Source of the DNA: Massilia sp. IC2-278
Lineage (GTDB): Bacteria; Pseudomonadota; Gammaproteobacteria; Burkholderiales; Burkholderiaceae_D
Length of the DNA stretch: 64,000 nt
Direction of reading: 5' to 3'
NCBI RefSeq assembly: GCF_020708045.1
Contig: NZ_JAJFES010000011.1
Span: 103,724 to 167,723, forward strand
The notes beneath the pieces were generated by a model, which saw nothing but the letters and a program-made list of their open reading frames with translations, searched no databases and was not told where the DNA came from. Of this stretch, positions 1-10,321 are shown one piece after another; within the stretch, counting starts at the first letter, position 1, and every line of letters starts with the position of its first letter. Made by a program: the position numbers and the translations under genes.

Positions 1-1817
1 GCGCCGCTTACCTGCGCGCGCGCGACGGCGCCACCGTGCGCCTGATCGACGGCGCCGAGCGCGATTTGGCCGCCGGCCGCGCCGAGGAAGCGCGCAGCGC
101 CTTTGCACGCGTGCTCGAGATCGACCCGGCCAACGAGCGTGGCCGCGCCGGCATGCGCCAGCTGGAAGCCGATGCGCGCCACAGCGCGCTGATCGAGGCC
201 GCCACGCTTGACGTGGAGAAGAAGGACTATGAGGCCGCGCGCCAGAAGCTGTCGGCCATTCTCACCGAACGCCCGCTGCACGAGCGCGCGCGCGTGATGC
301 TCAACGACGTGAACGAGGCAGCGGCGGTGCCGACCTCCGAGGCCACGCTATCCGCCGCCTTCAGGAAGCCCATCAGCCTGGAGTTCCGCGACGCGCCGCT
401 GCGCCAGGTCTTCGAGATCATCGCGCGCCACTCGGGCCTGAACTTCGTGTTCGACAAGGACGTGCGTTCCGACCAGCGCACCTCGATCTTCCTGAAGAAC
501 AGCACGGTGGAGGCGGCCGTGCACTTCCTGCTGGTGACCAACCAGCTCGAGCGTCAGGTCATGGACGGCAATACCATCCTGGTCTACCCGAACGTGGCCG
601 TGAAGCTCAAGGAATACCAGGAGATGACGGTGAAAACCTTCTACCTGGCGAACGCCGAAGCCAAGACCATCGCCAACACCTTCAAGACCATCCTGAAGTC
701 GCGCGACGTGGTGATCGACGAAAAGCTGAACCTGGTGATCCTGCGCGACAGCCCGGAAGCGATCAAGCTGGCCACCCAGCTGGTGGCCCTGCAGGATGTG
801 CCCGAGCCGGAAGTCATGCTCGACGTCGAGGTCCTGGAAATCAAGCGCAGCCGCCTGATGGACCTGGGCCTGGCCTGGCCGCAGAGCCTGGGCTTCACGC
901 CGCTGATCGCGGCGCAAGGCGCACCGATCACGATCAACGAATTGCGTGGCCTGAACAGCGACAGCATCGGCGTTACCGGCATCGGCGCCACCCTGAACGC
1001 CAACAAGACCGACACCGATTCGAACACCCTGGCCAACCCGCGCATCCGCGTACGCAACAAGGAAAAGGCCAAGGTCGTGATCGGCGACCGGGTGCCGAAC
1101 ATCACCACCACGGTCTCGACCGGCGTGGGCGGCTTCGCTTCCCAGTCGATCACCTATGTCGACGTCGGCCTGACCCTGAACGTCGAGCCGACCATCTACC
1201 TGAACAACGAAGTCGGCATCCGCATCTCGCTCGAAGTGAGCAACCTGATCGACTCGATGACGACCAACGACGGCTCGGTGGCCTACCGCATCGGCACCCG
1301 TTCGGCCCAGACCATGCTGCAGTTGAAGGATGGCGAGAACCAAGTGCTGGCGGGGCTGATCAGCAGCGAAGACCGCACCAGCGGCAGCAAGGTGCCGGGC
1401 GTCGGCAGTTTGCCGGTGCTGGGGCGCCTGTTCGGCAGCACGCGCGACTCGAACGACAAGACCGAGATCGTGCTATCGATCACGCCGCACCTGGTGCGCA
1501 CCATCCAGCGCCCGCCGGCCGGGGCGTCCGAATTCGGCGCCGGCACCGAGGCCAGCTTCCGCCGCCGTCCGGATACGGCGCTGCGCCTGCCGGCCGTGGC
1601 GCCTGTTCCCGGCACGCGCGCGCTGCCGCCGCCCGCGCAGCCGGCGAACAGCCAGCCGACCGCGCCGCCGCTCGGCCAGCCCGCCACCGCGCCAGGCGTG
1701 CCGCCGCCGGTCACCGGCATCCCGCTGTCGCAACCGATCGGCACCACGCCGCCTGCCGCGACGCCGCAGGTAACGCCGATCCCCGCGCCGGTCGCGACCC
1801 CGATCCCGAACCAATGA
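1..1817 (+). CDS. Secretin (GspD/PilQ superfamily), 5' end outside window
   Basis: Outer-membrane secretin that would form the export channel for the pseudopilus-type machine encoded just downstream. The frame is open to the left edge, so the start lies outside the window. Within the visible ~605 residues there is a TPR-like N-terminal helical part (two repeats), then a secretin short N domain (from 'ISLEFRDAPLRQVFEIIARH'), an N1-type domain, and the C-terminal secretin beta domain with 'VPGVGSLPVLGRLFG' and 'TEIVLSITPHLVR'. A tail of about 100 residues rich in Pro and Ala follows. The TPR plus secretin plus Pro-rich tail layout is unlike classical GspD and more like MSHA/PilQ-type or Oxalobacteraceae-specific secretins. 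The family call is secure; the exact system is not. Confidence 0.9.
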   Translation, partial: AAYLRARDGATVRLIDGAERDLAAGRAEEARSAFARVLEIDPANERGRAGMRQLEADARHSALIEAATLDVEKKDYEAARQKLSAILTERPLHERARVMLNDVNEAAAVPTSEATLSAAFRKPISLEFRDAPLRQVFEIIARHSGLNFVFDKDVRSDQRTSIFLKNSTVEAAVHFLLVTNQLERQVMDGNTILVYPNVAVKLKEYQEMTVKTFYLANAEAKTIANTFKTILKSRDVVIDEKLNLVILRDSPEAIKLATQLVALQDVPEPEVMLDVEVLEIKRSRLMDLGLAWPQSLGFTPLIAAQGAPITINELRGLNSDSIGVTGIGATLNANKTDTDSNTLANPRIRVRNKEKAKVVIGDRVPNITTTVSTGVGGFASQSITYVDVGLTLNVEPTIYLNNEVGIRISLEVSNLIDSMTTNDGSVAYRIGTRSAQTMLQLKDGENQVLAGLISSEDRTSGSKVPGVGSLPVLGRLFGSTRDSNDKTEIVLSITPHLVRTIQRPPAGASEFGAGTEASFRRRPDTALRLPAVAPVPGTRALPPPAQPANSQPTAPPLGQPATAPGVPPPVTGIPLSQPIGTTPPAATPQVTPIPAPVATPIPNQ

Positions 1818-1826
1818 TGCAGACCC

Positions 1827-1878
1827 GTAGGGTGGACGGCTTTTGTAATCCAGTCCCCCGGACTGGATTACTCCACGC
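1827..1878 (+). repeat. REP-like palindrome (forward) carrying a nested 27-nt hairpin
   Basis: GTAG head, then foot GGTGGAC, closing with TCCACGC. Instead of the usual 2-3-nt loop it holds GGCTTTT plus a perfect hairpin: arms GTAATCCAGTC (1845-1855) and GACTGGATTAC (1861-1871), loop CCCCG. It lies between the secretin stop and the first pseudopilin start. Confidence 0.75.
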
Positions 1879-1915
1879 GTCCAACCCACGCCCATATCGA
1901 TGCGACCGACGCGTC

Positions 1916-2380
1916 ATGCGCGGCTTCACCCTGATCGAACTCCTGGTCACCCTCACCATCCTGGCCCTGCTCGCCACGCTGGTGATCCCGGTCGGCCAGA
2001 CCGTCATCCAGCGCCGTAACGAAGCCCAGCTGCGCCAGTCCCTGCGCGAGGTCCGCTCCGCCATCGACGCGTATAAACGCGCCAGCGACGAAGGCCGCGT
2101 CAAGAAGAACGCCGGCGCCACGGGTTACCCGGCGAAACTGGAGCTGCTGGTCGAAGGCGTGACCGATCTGCGCAGCCCGAAGCAGGCCAAGATCTACTTC
2201 CTGCGCCGCCTGCCGCGCGACCCTTTCAACCCCGACCCGGAACTGGCCGATGCCGACACCTGGGGCAAGCGCAGCTACGCCAGCGAAGCCGAGGAGCCGA
2301 AGGAGGGCGACGACGTCTACGACGTGTATTCGACTTCGGGCAAGACCGGCCTGAACGGCATTCCCTACAGGCGCTGGTGA
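1916..2380 (+). CDS. Type II secretion / type IV pilus-like pseudopilin
   Basis: 154-residue pseudopilin with a very short leader: M-R-G followed by 'FTLIELLVTLTILALLATL', i.e. a prepilin peptidase site after Gly3 and Glu5 of the mature protein present. The mature part is an N-terminal hydrophobic helix then a GspG-like globular domain with 'LRRLPRDPFNPDPELADADTWG'. The frame is open upstream to an ATG at 1814 that overlaps the secretin stop, but that extension would translate the REP palindrome and put 34 extra residues before the leader, so I prefer ATG 1916. No clear Shine-Dalgarno is visible there. It probably builds a short pseudopilus with its two neighbours. Confidence 0.85.
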   Translation: MRGFTLIELLVTLTILALLATLVIPVGQTVIQRRNEAQLRQSLREVRSAIDAYKRASDEGRVKKNAGATGYPAKLELLVEGVTDLRSPKQAKIYFLRRLPRDPFNPDPELADADTWGKRSYASEAEEPKEGDDVYDVYSTSGKTGLNGIPYRRW

Positions 2381-2384
2381 GACC

Positions 2385-2771
2385 ATGAGCATCCCGAATC
2401 GCAAGCGCGGCTTCACCCTGATCGAACTGCTGGTCGTGCTCGGCATCATTGCCTTGCTGCTGACGCTGGCCGTGCCGCGCTTCTTCCCGAGCGTCGACAA
2501 GACGAAAGAAACCATCCTGCTCGACAACCTGCGCAACACGCGCGCCGTGATCGACCAGTATCACGCCGACACCGGCCGCTATCCGGATTCGCTGGAACAA
2601 CTGGTCGAGAAAAAATACCTGGCGCGGGTGCCGGTCGATCCGGTCACCGAGAGCGAGAGTACCTGGGTGATCGTGGCGCCCGAGGCCGACGGCGAGCAGG
2701 GCGCCGTGTATGACATCCGCAGCGGCGCGCCCGGCAATGGCCGCGACGGCCGCCCCTACGCCGAATGGTAG
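2385..2771 (+). CDS. GspG-like major pseudopilin
   Basis: 128 residues. Leader MSIPNRKRG followed by 'FTLIELLVVLGIIALLLTL', giving cleavage after Gly9 and the conserved Glu5 needed for pilin assembly and methylation context. The globular part has 'DTGRYPDSLEQLVEKKYLARVPVDPVT', matching the GspG fold (alpha-beta loop and Pro-Asp motif), though the usual calcium loop is not obvious. It begins 4 bases after the preceding pseudopilin stop and overlaps the next gene by 7 bases, so the set is translated as one operon. Confidence 0.88.
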   Translation: MSIPNRKRGFTLIELLVVLGIIALLLTLAVPRFFPSVDKTKETILLDNLRNTRAVIDQYHADTGRYPDSLEQLVEKKYLARVPVDPVTESESTWVIVAPEADGEQGAVYDIRSGAPGNGRDGRPYAEW

Positions 2772-3526
2772 CGCGGCCCTCATCGAACGAGGCCGGCTTT
2801 ACCTACGTCGGCATGGTGTTTTTTGTCGCCATGCTGGGCCTGGTCGGCGCCGCGACCCTGAAGGTCGATACGCTGCTGCGCCGCGCCGCCGCCGAACAGG
2901 ATTTGCTCGAGATCGGCGCCGAATTTAGCGAGGCCCTGCGCAGCTACGCCGCCGCCACGCCGCGCGGTTACCCGACCGCGCCGCCGACCCTGCAGGATTT
3001 ACTGAAGGACCCGCGCTTTCCCGGCACGCGGCGGCACTTGCGGAAAATCTTCGTCGACCCGGTCACGGGCAAGGACGAGTGGGGCATCGTGTACCAGGGC
3101 GACAAGGTGGGCGTGCTGGCGGTGTACAGCCTGTCGCAGGCGCAGCCGCTGAAGCTGGCGAATTTCGACGCGCGCTTCCTGAACTTCGAAAACAAGGAAC
3201 ACCTGTCGGAATGGAAGTTCACGGCGACCGGGCAGGGCGTGAGCGTGACGGCGCCGAACAACATCGCGCCACCGGGCACGCCAAGCACGCCCGGTGCGCC
3301 GGCGTCACTGTTCCCGGCCCCGGGCGCCCAGCCTGCGCCGCCTGCGCCATCCGCCCCGCCATCCGGGCCGCCGGCCCAGCCACAGCCCGAGCCCGAGGCT
3401 GAGCCGCCGGCGCCTGAAGAACCGGAGGCGCCGCCGGAAGCATCCGAAACGTCGCCGGAGCCGGCTGAAACGCCGGAGCCGCCGCCGCCCGAGCCGCCGC
3501 CGAGCGACGGCCGCCAGACAGGCTAG
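2765..3526 (+). CDS. Atypical pseudopilin with proline-rich tail
   Basis: 253 residues. The leader ends in E-A-G followed by 'FTYVGMVFFVAMLGLVGAATL', so the peptidase site is intact, but the mature residue 5 is Gly rather than Glu. Loss of Glu5 is typical of GspK-like tip subunits or of non-canonical minor pilins. A globular part (about residues 40-160) carries 'RRHLRKIFVDPVTGKDEWGIV', the same 'DPVTG' module seen in GspG relatives. From about residue 165 the protein is almost entirely Pro, Ala and Glu. The start overlaps the upstream pseudopilin by 7 bases. Its role at the pseudopilus tip is an inference. Confidence 0.8.
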   Translation: MVARPSSNEAGFTYVGMVFFVAMLGLVGAATLKVDTLLRRAAAEQDLLEIGAEFSEALRSYAAATPRGYPTAPPTLQDLLKDPRFPGTRRHLRKIFVDPVTGKDEWGIVYQGDKVGVLAVYSLSQAQPLKLANFDARFLNFENKEHLSEWKFTATGQGVSVTAPNNIAPPGTPSTPGAPASLFPAPGAQPAPPAPSAPPSGPPAQPQPEPEAEPPAPEEPEAPPEASETSPEPAETPEPPPPEPPPSDGRQTG

Positions 3527-3532
3527 CTGTGC

Positions 3533-5083
3533 TTACTTGGCGCGGCGCTTGAAGTCGCGCGGACGAAAGCCCAGCACACCCAGCACGCCGAAGTAGGTGA
3601 TCCCACACAGGGCGATGATGCCGAGCAGGGCGCCTGCGCGCAGCAGCGGATGGGCGCGCAGCGCGATCCAGTCGAACTGGACCTGGCTGAACCAGGCCAC
3701 GGCCCCCATCACCGACACCGCCACCACCAGTTTGACGAAGAAAGCACCCCAGCCCGGCAGCGGCACGTAGATACCGCGCTTGCGCAGGCCGCGGAAGAGC
3801 AGGGCGGCGTTCAGGCAGGCGGCGACGCCGATCGACAGCGCCAGTCCGGCCACGCCCAGCAGCGGCACGAAGACCAGGTTCATCAGCTGGGTCGCGACCA
3901 GTGTGCCGACCGCGATGTACACCGGCGTGCGCACTTCCTGGCGCGCGAAAAAGGCCGGCGCCAGGGTCTTGACCAGGATGAAGCCGAGCAGGCCGGCGCT
4001 GTAAGCCATCAGCGGCAACGAGGAGGCATCCACGTCGGCGGCGTCAAACGCGCCGTAGTGGAACAGGGTCGAGATCATCGGCGTGGCCATGGTGGCGAGA
4101 CCGACAGCTGCCGGGATCGACAGCAGGAAGGTCAGGCGCAGGCCCCAGTCGAGCAGCGAGGAGTATTCCTGGGTGTCGCCTTCGGTATTCGCCTTGGCCA
4201 GGCCCGGCAGCAAGATGGTGCCCAGGGCCACGCCGAGCAGGGCGGTCGGGAGTTCCATCAGGCGGTCGGCGTACTGCAGCGCGGTGACGGCGCCGGCGGC
4301 CAGGCTGGCGGCAATCGTGGTGTTGATCAGCAGGCTGATCTGGGCCGCGGCCACGGCGAACACGGCCGGCCCCATCTTGCCGAGCATGCGGCGCACGCCG
4401 GCGTCGCGCAGGCCGGTTAGGGGATTGATCGACAGGCGCGGCAGCATGCCGAGCTTGATCAGCGGCGGCAGCTGGAGCGCCACCTGCAGCACGCCGCCGA
4501 TGCACACGCCGACCGCCATCGCATAGATCGGCTGCTCGAAATAATCGGACAGCACGACGGCGGCAAAGATGAAGGAGAGGTTCAGCAGCACCGGCGTAAA
4601 GGCCGGAATCTTGAACTGGCGCCAGGTGTTCAGCACGCCGCTGGCCATGGCAACGAAGGCCATGCAGGCGATGTAGGGGAACATCATGCGCGTCATGACC
4701 ACCGCCGCGTCGAAGGCAGCCGGCTCGCGCTGCAGCCCGCCGCCGATCCAGAGGATCAGGACCGGGGCGGCGATGATGCCGACGATACTGGTCAGCACGG
4801 TCGCCCAGATCAGCACGGTGGCGACGTGGTCGACCAGGGTCTTGGTCGCTTCCTGGCCGTGTTTCGTCTTGTATTCGGTGAGGATGGGCACGAAGGCCTG
4901 GGAGAACGCGCCCTCGGCGAACAGGCGCCGCAGCAGGTTCGGCAGGCGGAACGCGATGTTGAAGGCGTCGGTGAAATTCGAGGCACCGAAGGCGGCGGCG
5001 AACAGGCTTTCGCGCAACAGTCCGGTGATGCGCGACACCATGGTCATGCTGGAGATGGCGGCGAGGGTCTTGAGCAGATTCAT
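3533..5083 (-). CDS. murJ: Lipid II flippase MurJ
   Basis: 516-residue MurJ/MviN, the MOP-superfamily flippase that moves lipid II across the inner membrane for peptidoglycan synthesis. The N-terminus 'MTMVSRITGLLRESLFAAAFG' and 'FNIAFRLPNLLRRLFAEGAFSQAFVPI' are family signatures, including the Arg residues lining the cavity. About 14 hydrophobic segments are present and the length is normal. It converges on the pseudopilin operon with a 6-base gap, and is divergent from rpsT, the usual betaproteobacterial arrangement. A TATAAT lies 8 bases before the ATG with no Shine-Dalgarno, so the transcript may be almost leaderless. Confidence 0.97.
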   Translation of the reverse strand: MNLLKTLAAISSMTMVSRITGLLRESLFAAAFGASNFTDAFNIAFRLPNLLRRLFAEGAFSQAFVPILTEYKTKHGQEATKTLVDHVATVLIWATVLTSIVGIIAAPVLILWIGGGLQREPAAFDAAVVMTRMMFPYIACMAFVAMASGVLNTWRQFKIPAFTPVLLNLSFIFAAVVLSDYFEQPIYAMAVGVCIGGVLQVALQLPPLIKLGMLPRLSINPLTGLRDAGVRRMLGKMGPAVFAVAAAQISLLINTTIAASLAAGAVTALQYADRLMELPTALLGVALGTILLPGLAKANTEGDTQEYSSLLDWGLRLTFLLSIPAAVGLATMATPMISTLFHYGAFDAADVDASSLPLMAYSAGLLGFILVKTLAPAFFARQEVRTPVYIAVGTLVATQLMNLVFVPLLGVAGLALSIGVAACLNAALLFRGLRKRGIYVPLPGWGAFFVKLVVAVSVMGAVAWFSQVQFDWIALRAHPLLRAGALLGIIALCGITYFGVLGVLGFRPRDFKRRAK

Positions 5084-5091
5084 GGGCCGAG

Positions 5092-5097
5092 ATTATA
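5092..5097 (-). promoter_or_regulatory. Candidate -10 box of murJ
   Basis: TATAAT on the minus strand, 8 bases before the murJ ATG. No convincing -35 hexamer at 16-18 bp. A start site the usual 7 bases downstream would leave a 0-2-nt leader. Confidence 0.45.
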
Positions 5098-5149
5098 ACT
5101 GTGCAACACCCGGCGCGGCCCTGCTTCAGTGGCTTTTGTGAATAATGAA

Positions 5150-5178
5150 TTGCTAGGAGGGGATTCCTTCGCTATAAT
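5150..5178 (+). promoter_or_regulatory. Sigma-70 promoter of rpsT
   Basis: TTGCTA (5150-5155), a 17-bp spacer and a perfect TATAAT (5173-5178). Predicted start near 5185 gives an rpsT leader of about 108 nt. Confidence 0.8.
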
Positions 5179-5292
5179 CGTGGGCTGTACTGAATTCTGT
5201 TAGCAGACACTTATGTTTGGCAGGCACTGGAATGGGCCAGTTTGACTCGCTAATGTTTGCAAACGCAACTTGACCCCGATTTAGGAAATTCC

Positions 5293-5559
5293 ATGGCAAA
5301 TACCGCACAAGCACGCAAGCGCGCTCGTCAAGCAGTTAAGCAAAACGCACACAACAGCGCCCAGCGCTCGACCCTGCGTACCGCAATCAAGGCCGTCCGC
5401 AAAGCCATCCAGGCTGGCGACAAGGCCGCTGCAACCAGCATCTTCCAGTCGTCCGTGTCGACCATCGACAGCATCGCCGACAAGAAGATCATCCACAAGA
5501 ACAAGGCCGCTCGCCACAAGAGCCGCCTGGCTGCTGCCCTGAAAGCCCTGTCGGCCTAA
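5293..5559 (+). CDS. rpsT: 30S ribosomal protein S20
   Basis: 88-residue S20, which binds 16S rRNA early in 30S assembly. The sequence starts '[17 protein letters not shown]' and ends '[14 protein letters not shown]', the standard basic helical S20. An AGGA lies 7 bases before ATG 5293; an upstream in-frame start at 5257 has no ribosome site and would add 12 non-S20 residues. It has its own promoter (5150-5178) and terminator (5613-5642), and is divergent from murJ. Confidence 0.97.
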   Translation: MANTAQARKRARQAVKQNAHNSAQRSTLRTAIKAVRKAIQAGDKAAATSIFQSSVSTIDSIADKKIIHKNKAARHKSRLAAALKALSA

Positions 5560-5612
5560 TAGACCGGTTGGCGCGCGGCACACGCCGCGCTGGCAGTACA
5601 GTGGAAGAAAGA

Positions 5613-5642
5613 CCCGCCCGATGCATGTCCGGCGGGTTTTTC
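5613..5642 (+). terminator. Rho-independent terminator of rpsT
   Basis: Stem CCCGCC / GGCGGG (5613-5618, 5631-5636) with a 12-nt loop followed by TTTTTCC. Confidence 0.8.
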
Positions 5643-5676
5643 CGCTTTGTGCTGTCGGGTTTGATGTTGGGTTGTC

Positions 5677-5701
5677 GTAGGGTGGACACCTGTGTCCACG
5701 C
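5677..5701 (+). repeat. REP-like palindrome (forward)
   Basis: GTAG head, foot GG, arms GTGGACAC and GTGTCCAC around CT, closing GC. The 3' flank continues TGTCT as in the copies at 18966 and 45271. Confidence 0.85.
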
Positions 5702-5772
5702 TGTCTGACCGGTCGATTCGAGGCAAAGTATCGCGTAGCTCTGCGAAACTGTGTGGTGTGCATGAGTGCGAC

Positions 5773-5820
5773 CACGTGGGCACGTCATTGATGCCCCCGG
5801 CATCAATGACCCCACCCTAC
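5773..5820 (-). repeat. REP-like palindrome (reverse) carrying a nested 27-nt hairpin
   Basis: Read on the minus strand: GTAG head, GGTGGG, then the insert, then GTGCCCACG. The insert is a perfect hairpin with arms GTCATTGATGC (5784-5794) and GCATCAATGAC (5800-5810) and a 5-nt loop CCCCG on the plus strand, the same loop as at 1856-1860. Confidence 0.8.
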
Positions 5821-5846
5821 AACGTCAACACCCCAGCCAACATCGG

Positions 5847-6650
5847 TTAATTTCGTGCCGAGGTCCACGCCAAACACCCGGCCACCCACGCCGAATTGCT
5901 CACCACCCAGGCCCCATGCCGGTAGAGCTGGCCGGTCCTGCTCTTGTCCCGCACATCGAGCGCCCACACGTCCCCCGACGGCGCCGACCACAAGATCCGC
6001 CCGTCCACCGCGTCGATCCCCGCGAACACCTGCGCCGGCGTCGTGCCCGGCTTGAAGAACACCATCACCGTATTCACGTTCGGCGGCGGCAGCGCCGCCA
6101 TCGGCCCGCCGACCAGCACCGCCGCCACCAGCATCGCCGCGCCGGCCTTACCGCCGAGCGCGCCGCCATTCCGGTCGCGCCCCAGCCACCAGCCCAGCGC
6201 CGCGACTGCCACCCCGAACACGAAGAACCACAGCAAGTCCCAGAACAGCACGTTTTCGCTGTCGAGCCGAATCCGGTGGATGCCCAGCACCCAGTGCGAC
6301 AGCACTCCATCGAGCATATGCCAGGCCCCAAACCCGATCAGGGCCTTGGCAAGCAGCAGCCGGTCGCCGCCAGGCGCGGACAGGCTGTGCCGTCCTTTCC
6401 ACAATTTCCACAGTCCGGCAAACGCAATCACGTACATCAGCAAGTGGAAGAAGCCATCCGCCATGATCTGCAGCCGGATGTCCTGGAAGGGCGGGCGCGT
6501 GACCAGCGACAGCAAATGGTGCCACTGCAAAATTTGGTGCAGCAGGATGCCGTCGAAGAAGCCGCCCAGACCAAAGCCCAGCAGGAAGCCGGCCCAGCCG
6601 AGCGAGCGCAGCGCGGGAATGGCGAAGGCATCGGACTGGCGTACGCTCAT
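5847..6650 (-). CDS. DUF2243 family membrane protein with extra C-terminal domain
   Basis: 267 residues. The N-terminal ~165 residues match DUF2243: 'GFGLGGFFDGILLHQILQWHHLLS' with the His-rich motif, and later 'GAWHMLDGVLSHWVLGIHRI'. There are four to five transmembrane helices. After the last helix about 70 residues follow ('VFFKPGTTPAQVFAGIDAVDGRILWSA'), unusual for this normally short family, and probably exposed on the periplasmic side. Start ATG 6650 is chosen because AGGAG sits 6 bases upstream; a start at 6665 lacks this. Function is unknown; conserved His residues suggest metal or heme contact (inference). It is divergent from the monomeric IDH gene. Confidence 0.85.
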   Translation of the reverse strand: MSVRQSDAFAIPALRSLGWAGFLLGFGLGGFFDGILLHQILQWHHLLSLVTRPPFQDIRLQIMADGFFHLLMYVIAFAGLWKLWKGRHSLSAPGGDRLLLAKALIGFGAWHMLDGVLSHWVLGIHRIRLDSENVLFWDLLWFFVFGVAVAALGWWLGRDRNGGALGGKAGAAMLVAAVLVGGPMAALPPPNVNTVMVFFKPGTTPAQVFAGIDAVDGRILWSAPSGDVWALDVRDKSRTGQLYRHGAWVVSNSAWVAGCLAWTSARN

Positions 6651-7019
6651 GGCAACTCCTGGCAAATGGTGGGGAGGGAAAACCTGGGCACATGCTAACG
6701 CGTTCGCGCACTGCCGAGCGCCCGGCAGGCGGTGCGGGGAGGAGGGCTGTTGGGATGCTAAAGCTATAGCGTCTAGTAAAATACTGGTGCATAATGTGAA
6801 ACGCGCGTCTTATGTCTTATAGAAGAGTTGACGCAGTGCTCCAGGAGAGCCGAGCAGCGGGGCAGGCCCGGACGTATCGTCCATCGCGCGCTGTCCATCG
6901 TGCGCCAAGCGGAGTAGTATCGGCGCGTGGATGGCGTGCCGCCCGACAGCGGGCGCAGACAGGCCTTATTTATTAGTTAGACATTCGCGATACCGTCGCG
7001 AGAACCGAGGAAATAGTGC
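6651..7019. other. Divergent intergenic region upstream of monomeric IDH
   Basis: 369 bases with no gene. It contains the IDH-shared motif at 6783-6827, a GC hairpin (CCCG / CGGG words around 6945-6960) and a perfect TCGCGA / TCGCGA inverted repeat at 6985-7001 just before the AGGAAA ribosome site (7008-7013) of the IDH gene. The leader is therefore long (about 190 nt) and structured if transcription starts at the shared motif. Confidence 0.6.
6783..6827 (+). promoter_or_regulatory. Regulatory motif shared by both isocitrate dehydrogenase genes (copy 1)
   Basis: ACTGGTGCATAATG (6783-6796) is identical over 14 bases to 10191-10204 upstream of the dimeric IDH gene. It is followed at 6815 by TCTTATAGAAGA, a near-palindrome also present in the second copy. 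Here GTCTTAT is doubled in tandem (6807-6820). CATAAT or TATAGA could act as a -10 box; the palindrome looks like a repressor or activator site. Confidence 0.6.
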
Positions 7020-9251
<2,232 letters not shown>

Positions 9252-9292
9252 TTGAAGTCGTGGCGCGGCCCTGCCGCGCAATGAAGTGAAAT

Positions 9293-9330
9293 AAAAACCC
9301 GCCAGATCAGCTTGATCTGGCGGGTTTTGT
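9293..9330 (+). terminator. Rho-independent terminator of monomeric IDH gene
   Basis: Perfect 12-bp stem CCCGCCAGATCA (9298-9309) / TGATCTGGCGGG (9313-9324), loop GCT, tail TTTTGTTTTTT. The preceding A-tract makes it potentially bidirectional. Confidence 0.93.
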
Positions 9331-9335
9331 TTTTT

Positions 9336-9361
9336 GTAGGGTGGGCACTCCGTGCCCACGC
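9336..9361 (+). repeat. REP-like palindrome (forward)
   Basis: GTAG head with arms GTGGGCAC and GTGCCCAC around TCC, closing GC. It forms an inverted pair with 9499-9524. Confidence 0.85.
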
Positions 9362-9498
9362 GGACGTATGCGCCATGTTAGCCTAAAGGCGCGGAAATAA
9401 CGTGCGCGGTCGTTGCCAGCGTTCGCGGAGCATCCCGGATGCCGCCGGCGGCCTGCGGCTTGTCGGGTTCTCATCCGGCTAACGCTGCATCGCCTTCC

Positions 9499-9524
9499 GC
9501 GTGGGCACGGAGTGCCCACCCTAC
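9499..9524 (-). repeat. REP-like palindrome (reverse)
   Basis: Exact reverse complement of the copy at 9336-9361 (GCGTGGGCAC, GGA, GTGCCCACC, CTAC). Confidence 0.85.
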
Positions 9525-9574
9525 GTGTTCAATATTTCGATATAAACAGCGTCGTCGGCATGCCAACGACGCGT

Positions 9575-10141
9575 TCAACGTCCCGGCTTTAAAGCGGCGA
9601 CCGGCACCTCGATATATTCGCCCGGCATCAGCGGATGCGTCGCCAGCGAAAACGGCCCGATACTGCTGCGCACCAATCTCAAGGTCGGCAAGCCCACCGC
9701 CGCCGTCATCCTCCGCACCTGCCGGTTCTTGCCTTCCTCCAGCGTGATCGCAATCCACCCCGTCGGCTTGTCCGCGCGCGACCGGATCGGCGGGTTGCGC
9801 GGCCACAGCCATTCCGGCTCTGCAATGCGCACCGCGCGGCAGGGTTTCGTGACGAAGTCGCCCAGGTCGAGCGGCGCTTGCAGCCGTGCCAGCGCATCGG
9901 CATCGGGCACGCCATCCACCTGCACCAGGTAGGTCTTGGCTTCCTTGTGGTCGGGGTGGGCGATCTTGTGCTGCAGCTTGCCGTCGTCGGTGAGCAGCAT
10001 CAGGCCTTCGCTGTCGGCGTCCAGGCGGCCGGCCGGGTAGATGTTGGGAATGTCGAGGTAATCGGCCAGCGATTGCCTGCCTTCCTGCGGGCTGAACTGG
10101 CACAGGACCTGGAAGGGTTTATTGAAGAGAATCAGGGGCAT
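9575..10141 (-). CDS. rluE: 23S rRNA pseudouridine(2457) synthase RluE
   Basis: 188-residue RsuA/RluE-family pseudouridine synthase. The catalytic motif '[17 protein letters not shown]' places the nucleophilic Asp at residue 41. '[40 protein letters not shown]' closely follows E. coli RluE, which modifies U2457 of 23S rRNA. There is no S4 domain, as expected for RluE. I start at ATG 10141; the frame is open to 10261, but that extension runs through the IDH regulatory motif and has no family counterpart. No clear Shine-Dalgarno is seen. It is divergent from the dimeric IDH gene. Confidence 0.9.
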   Translation of the reverse strand: MPLILFNKPFQVLCQFSPQEGRQSLADYLDIPNIYPAGRLDADSEGLMLLTDDGKLQHKIAHPDHKEAKTYLVQVDGVPDADALARLQAPLDLGDFVTKPCRAVRIAEPEWLWPRNPPIRSRADKPTGWIAITLEEGKNRQVRRMTAAVGLPTLRLVRSSIGPFSLATHPLMPGEYIEVPVAALKPGR

Positions 10142-10190
10142 GGAGAAGCTGAAAAGGGTTCGGACTGCCGAGCGTGGCGCGCCGCACAAG

Positions 10191-10229
10191 ACTGGTGCAT
10201 AATGCAAGACGCCATCTCTTATAGAGGAC
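10191..10229 (+). promoter_or_regulatory. Regulatory motif shared by both isocitrate dehydrogenase genes (copy 2)
   Basis: ACTGGTGCATAATG (10191-10204), identical to 6783-6796, then TCTTATAGAGGAC from 10217. The two sub-motifs are 6 bases closer together than in copy 1. It lies 118-93 bases before the dimeric IDH start and between that gene and rluE. Confidence 0.6.
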
Positions 10230-10321
10230 CAAGCCGGCATTGTAATGTAATCCCAGACCATGCCTGCAGCGCCAGAAGCAGCGAGCTGTTACCCTGCCAC
10301 GCGACCATTTCGGAGAACACG

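Larger units (their letters stand above)
5560..5846. other. Intergenic region: rpsT terminator plus REP pair
   Basis: 287 bases with no gene. It holds the rpsT terminator, a forward REP palindrome and, 71 bases later, a reverse copy with an inserted hairpin. The stretch between the two REPs (5702-5772) shares CGAGGCAAA and CTCTGCGA words with the spacer of the REP pair at 59392-59536. Confidence 0.7.
9252..9574. other. Intergenic region: IDH terminator and inverted REP pair
   Basis: 323 bases with no gene. The terminator is followed by a forward REP (9336) and a reverse REP (9499) enclosing 137 bases that I do not recognise. Confidence 0.6.

Noticed and set aside
1814..1915. Upstream start of the first pseudopilin overlapping the secretin stop
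   Set aside because: The extension translates the REP palindrome and would give a 37-residue leader before the cleavage site.
9635..10321. N-terminal extension of icd in the same frame
   Set aside because: It is antisense to rluE and crosses the regulatory motif; the family N-terminus and GGAGA site fix the start at 10322.
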